IMG/VR virus record: IMGVR_UViG_3300015245_000244
Coordinates: 1 to 31,763 of that record
Length of the DNA: 31,763 nt
Strand: one strand, 5' to 3'
Source of the DNA: a virus
Both the position numbers and the translations under genes were made by a program. Below the pieces are notes generated by a model, which was not told where the DNA came from, did no database searches, and saw only the letters and a program-made list of their open reading frames with translations. Below, in pieces: positions 29,450 through 31,763 of the stretch; position 1 is the stretch's first letter, and each line of letters begins with the position of its first letter.

Positions 29450-29528
29450 CACGACGACTGATATTGGAAGGCTTGGAACGATTTCCGCAAGCGCGTGCTG
29501 GAACCGGCTGGCGCTGGAGCAGTGCAGA

Positions 29529-29714
29529 ATGGAGGAGACACGGCGCGGATTCTACGCAGGAGCAAACCACCTGTTCTCGTCCATCATGTCGATTCTGGAA
29601 CCCGATGCCGAACCCACCGCGAAGGACTTGGCCCAGATGCAGGCCATCCACGATGAGATCAAGGAGTACGGCGAGGAACTGCTGCGGAAATATGCCACGC
29701 AAAAAAAGTCTTGA
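29529..29714 (+). CDS. Small helical phage protein
   Basis: A 61-residue protein (MEETRRGFYAGANHLFSSIMSILEPDAEPTAKDLAQMQAIHDEIKEYGEELLRKYATQKKS). This is a common plan in phage genomes: helix, Pro turn, helix, basic end. ATG at 29529 has GGAG about ten bases upstream. The 80 bases before it (29446-29528) contain a GTGA-coupled frame and a different frame reading WNDFRKRVLEPAGAGAVQ, which flows into this ORF with a +1 step. The true gene may thus start earlier and be frame-broken. Confidence 0.6.
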   Translation: MEETRRGFYAGANHLFSSIMSILEPDAEPTAKDLAQMQAIHDEIKEYGEELLRKYATQKKS

Positions 29715-29727
29715 CTGCCGACATGGT

Positions 29728-29749
29728 TTACGCAAACTGTGTTAAACTG
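29728..29749 (+). promoter_or_regulatory. 22-bp box, copy 2, upstream of histone-like gene
   Basis: Starts TTACGCAAACT and contains TGTTAA; matches the box at 22351-22372 at 20 of 22 positions. It ends six bases before the next ATG (29755 against 29749), like the first copy, so its placement is conserved as well as its sequence. Confidence 0.6.
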
Positions 29750-29754
29750 AGTTT

Positions 29755-30246
29755 ATGGAAAACAACACAGCAGTAACCAAGAAGAAGACGACAACGAAGA
29801 AGGCAGTCAAGAAGGCCGCGAAGAAGACCGCCGCGAAGGACGGCGTTATCGCGGATGAATTGAAGGCAAAGGTTGCGGAACTGAAGGCGAAAGCCACCAA
29901 GAAGACCGCCGCGAAGAAGGCCCCGGCCTCCAAGAAGAAGGCCACCCAGAAGCAGGCCGAAGCCGCGCTGAAGGTTCGCCTGTACGCCAAGGGCGAGTTC
30001 TACTTCGGCAAGCTGGCCGCATCCCGCATCGGTGACCTGCCCTACATGACCCTGGAGGCAAAGGGCAAGACCGTTACCCTGGTGCCCACCAAGAGCGAGA
30101 AGGACGCGCACAAGCTCATGGCCTGCCACGCCAGCCCGGTGCTCCGGGTGGCGAAGGTCCTGGAGGAGATCGGCTGGAACGGCCAGACTCAGGACCTGGA
30201 CGTGAAGCCGGTCGGTGAAACGGGCTTCCAGTTCGACATCGCATAG
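29755..30246 (+). CDS. Histone H1-like nucleoid protein
   Basis: A 163-residue protein with a Lys/Ala/Thr tail, residues 1-70 (KKKTTTKKAVKKAAKKTAAK, later TKKTAAKKAPASKKKATQKQ). It resembles bacterial histone H1-like proteins and would neutralise DNA charge. The C-terminal about 90 residues form a compact, differently composed domain (LKVRLYAKGEFYFGKLAASRIGDLPYMTLEAKGKTVTLVPTKSEKDAHKLMACHASPVLRVAKVLEEIGWNGQTQDLDVKPVGETGFQFDIA), which I do not recognise and which may be the specific part. It is intact and preceded by the 22-bp box. A role in DNA packaging, or in silencing or protecting phage DNA, is likely but inferred. Confidence 0.72.
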   Translation: MENNTAVTKKKTTTKKAVKKAAKKTAAKDGVIADELKAKVAELKAKATKKTAAKKAPASKKKATQKQAEAALKVRLYAKGEFYFGKLAASRIGDLPYMTLEAKGKTVTLVPTKSEKDAHKLMACHASPVLRVAKVLEEIGWNGQTQDLDVKPVGETGFQFDIA

Positions 30247-30254
30247 GGCCAGCC

Positions 30255-30582
30255 ATGAGCACCGAACGCATCGCAGAACTGAATGACCTCGCCCGCACTG
30301 CAATGGGTGTCTGTAGCCGGGTGCTACAGACAATCCGGCATCAACGCCCTCGATCCTGCCGACCAGTCCCGCATCCGCGAGAAGGTGGAACTGTTCAATG
30401 CCTTCAACCCCGGCAACGATCCCTACGGTGAGCGTGACATGGGCTTCTTCGAGCACAACGGCATCGCGGTGATGTGGAAGATCGACTACTACGACAAGGC
30501 CCTGGAGTGCGGCAGCGAAGACCCGAGCGACCCTGCTCAGACCACGCGCGTGCTCACCATCATGCTGCGGGAGGAGTACTGA
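30255..30582 (+). pseudogene. DUF3768-family gene, frame broken (+1)
   Basis: ATG at 30255 reads MSTERIAELNDLARTAMGVCSRVLQT, the normal start of DUF3768-family proteins. After about 30332 that frame loses meaning. The +1 frame continues SGINALDPADQSRIREKVELFNAFNPGNDPYGERDMGFF, then WKIDYYDKALECGSEDPSDPAQTTRVLTIMLREEY, the family end. Skipping one base (A at 30333) restores a roughly 108-residue protein. The family is common in phages and proteobacteria and its function is unknown. The break is close to the start of the conserved region, so an unshifted product would be almost empty. Confidence 0.8.
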
Positions 30583-30645
30583 ATGGCCGCTCATCCTGAC
30601 CGGCGTAACCCCTATCGAAGATGTGATCTGGAAGCCTGCGGTAAA

Positions 30646-31260
30646 ATGAAAGCGACCCCCAAAATCATGAAGCAATTTTTTGTAAGTATCCTCCTGCTCG
30701 GCGCGTCCGTCGCGTCGGCGCAGATGACCAAAGAACAGCTTGCCGTCCACATGCGCGGCTTCGTGCTCCCCGGCCAGAAGGTCTTCGCTAATCCCGATGA
30801 TCCGTTCGTGACCGCGCTCTATGCAGAGGATCACATGAAGCCGTGGCAGTCCGCATTTCAGGCTGTGCCAGAAGGTGCAACCTTCGAGTTGAGAATCAGA
30901 CCTGTGCCCACAGACGTTATGGAACGCGCTCGGCTGTTGCTGAGCCTGAGTGCTGATGGGCTTCAGACTTGCGTGCGGCAAAATCTTCAAACCGATGCCT
31001 GCGTAGTGGCCCGTGCATCCGGTGAGGATCGCATCGTCGAGTTGCGGCGGCTGGATGACAACGAGGCGGTAGCGGCCTGCTCCTTCCGAAGCTCTAACGC
31101 CCTCGCTTGTGTGCTCCGGCTAGCAGGACACTTCGGCAAACCCGATCCCAATCGGCGGCGGAAGCTGAATAGCTGCACTTCCTGGGAAGTGGGCAATAAC
31201 GTTCCTTGCGGTCTCGGAGGCGGCTATATTTGGGACCCGTATTTCGGCATAATCCGGTAG
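30646..31260 (+). CDS. Secreted Cys-containing protein near prophage end
   Basis: A 204-residue protein. ATG at 30646 (MKATPKIMKQFFVSILLLGASVASAQMTKEQ) gives a clear signal peptide: basic start, FFVSILLLGA core, and an ASA cleavage site. ATG at 30667 is an alternative. Upstream residues in the same frame do not look like a domain. The mature part has six Cys residues (QTCVRQNLQTDACVV, AACSF, ACVL, SCTSW, PCGL), which suit disulfides in the periplasm or outside. No family recognised. The gene ends at a strong terminator and sits at the right end, the usual place for prophage cargo (moron) genes. Cargo status is inference. Confidence 0.7.
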   Translation: MKATPKIMKQFFVSILLLGASVASAQMTKEQLAVHMRGFVLPGQKVFANPDDPFVTALYAEDHMKPWQSAFQAVPEGATFELRIRPVPTDVMERARLLLSLSADGLQTCVRQNLQTDACVVARASGEDRIVELRRLDDNEAVAACSFRSSNALACVLRLAGHFGKPDPNRRRKLNSCTSWEVGNNVPCGLGGGYIWDPYFGIIR

Positions 31261-31297
31261 ACTGGAAGCTCGGCTTTTCCAAGTTTTAGACCTCACA

Positions 31298-31328
31298 CCG
31301 CGCCCTGCTTCGGGGCGCGGTTTTTTAT
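31298..31328 (+). terminator. Rho-independent terminator
   Basis: CCGCGCCC (31298-31305) pairs with GGGCGCGG (31313-31320) around a seven-base loop and is followed by TTTTTT (31321-31326). It is the best intrinsic terminator in the window, 37 bases after the secreted-protein stop, and insulates the prophage end from host sequence. Confidence 0.9.
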
Positions 31329-31440
31329 TGGACTTGCCACCACCTGAAGCATTGGCGTACGATTAGGGGCGAAACTGCTGCACCCTGGGCCGTGTGGGAC
31401 AGGCCCTAACCCCGAAGTGATACACATCCCGCCAACCAGA
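31329..31440. other. Right prophage-host junction (candidate att region)
   Basis: Between the terminator and the TatT homology there is no gene. The imperfect inverted elements TTAGGGGC (31363-31370) and GCCCTAA (31403-31409) are separated by about 33 bases. Since TatT similarity starts only at about 31441, the crossover is probably within 31400-31445. The left junction and the opposite half of the site are outside the window, so no core can be shown. Confidence 0.5.
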
Positions 31441-31763
31441 TGCGTACCCGCGCGCTCAAGCTCTACCTGCGCGGACGCGACTACGGCCTGCGCGGCCTGG
31501 CGCTGCGCAATCGGGGCATCGGCGCCCAGCTCCAGCGCGATCCGGGAGCCGCGGCGGCGCGCATCGGGATCAAGGACCTGCCGATGCTCTACTGGACCGC
31601 GGCGGCGTGGGGATCGGCCATCAACCTGGGCAAGGACGATCCGCAGCTGCTCGCCGACCTCGGCGTGGTCCGTACCCTGATGGAGCGAGGGCTCGCGCTC
31701 GACGAGCGCTACGATGGCGGGGCGTTTCACGAGGCTATGATCGTGCTCGAGTCGTTGCCGGAG
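31441..31763 (+). CDS. Host TRAP-transporter TatT-component-like protein, truncated at both ends here
   Basis: The frame from 31441 to the window end (still open) reads MRTRALKLYLRGRDYGLRGLALRNRGIG, then IKDLPMLYWTAAAWGSAINLGKDDPQLLADLGVVRTLMERGLALDERYDGGAFHEAMIVLESLPE. It is typical of the helical-repeat TatT (T-component) lipoprotein associated with TRAP transporters. Full-length proteins normally have a signal peptide and about 100 residues before the ALKLYLRGRDYGLRGL segment; these are missing. The upstream in-frame residues (GPNPEVIHIPPTR) do not match. The ATG at 31441 is internal to the family, so the gene appears cut by integration or by a contig junction. Confidence 0.85.

Noticed and set aside
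29728-30990. A 420-codon open frame on the minus strand
   Set aside because: It runs antisense across the histone-like gene, the DUF3768 gene and the secreted protein. Its Leu/Gly/Arg-rich translation mirrors the Lys/Ala codons on the other strand.
1-31763. tRNA genes and CRISPR arrays
   Set aside because: No convincing T-loop/acceptor combination or regular identical repeats were seen by eye. A tRNA scan would settle the first point.

Overview
The window is a long stretch of a temperate, long-tailed (siphovirus-like) phage that ends, near position 31430-31440, in what looks like the interior of a host gene. The sequence is GC-rich. The last 320 bases read as the middle of a TRAP-transporter TatT-component (T-component) protein that lacks its N-terminus. 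The tail tube protein carries a BACON-like Ig domain. Both would fit a Gram-negative soil-type host such as Acidobacteriota or Myxococcota; this is inference, not proof. Nearly everything reads rightward. The only convincing leftward gene is a small XRE-type regulator at 12813-13085.

Layout. (1) 1-12775, tail morphogenesis in canonical siphovirus order: HK97 gp10-like protein, tail terminator, tail tube protein with BACON-like domain, tail assembly chaperone with a -1 programmed frameshift, a 1723-residue tape measure protein, a tail hub/fibre protein with 17-residue repeats, a small Gln-rich protein, and a modular tail fibre. (2) 12813-13526, control region: XRE regulator, nested inverted repeats, seven CAC trinucleotides spaced exactly 11 bp apart, and strong sigma70-like promoters. 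(3) 13527-18841, early operon: small zinc-ribbon proteins, HNH-AP2 endonuclease, YqaJ-type exonuclease, a presumed single-strand annealing partner, and a frameshifted PD-(D/E)XK-like gene. Stops and starts overlap (ATGA) almost throughout. (4) 18838-22344: ParB-like/DNA methyltransferase fusion, a second PD-(D/E)XK-like protein, a second ParB-like protein, and a frameshifted nucleoside deoxyribosyltransferase-like gene. (5) 22351-24449, integration module: an orphan integrase-type arm-binding domain followed by a large serine recombinase. (6) 24595-29714: small zinc-binding proteins, VRR-NUC nuclease, replication initiator-like protein, AT-hook-like and winged-helix-like proteins, membrane protein, and small unknowns. 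(7) 29728-31328: histone H1-like basic protein, frameshifted DUF3768 gene, secreted Cys-rich protein and a rho-independent terminator. (8) 31329-31763: right junction and truncated host TatT gene.

How the genes may work together. The leftward regulator and the operator-like array probably control the rightward early operon. YqaJ plus its partner would give recombination. The replication initiator-like protein and VRR-NUC would serve DNA replication. The serine recombinase would integrate the phage, here apparently into a tatT-like gene. No lysis genes, terminase, portal or capsid genes are in the window; they presumably lie to the left.

Most notable observations: a complete -1 frameshift signal (slippery heptamer, 7-nt spacer, stem-loop) in the tail chaperone; nine in-phase 40-residue repeats in the tape measure; the 11-bp CAC array; a 22-bp box present upstream of both the integrase module and the histone-like gene (20 of 22 identical); an orphan integrase arm domain beside a serine integrase; and at least three frame breaks in accessory genes while the morphogenesis genes are intact. 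All family assignments were made by reading the translated sequence, with no database search.
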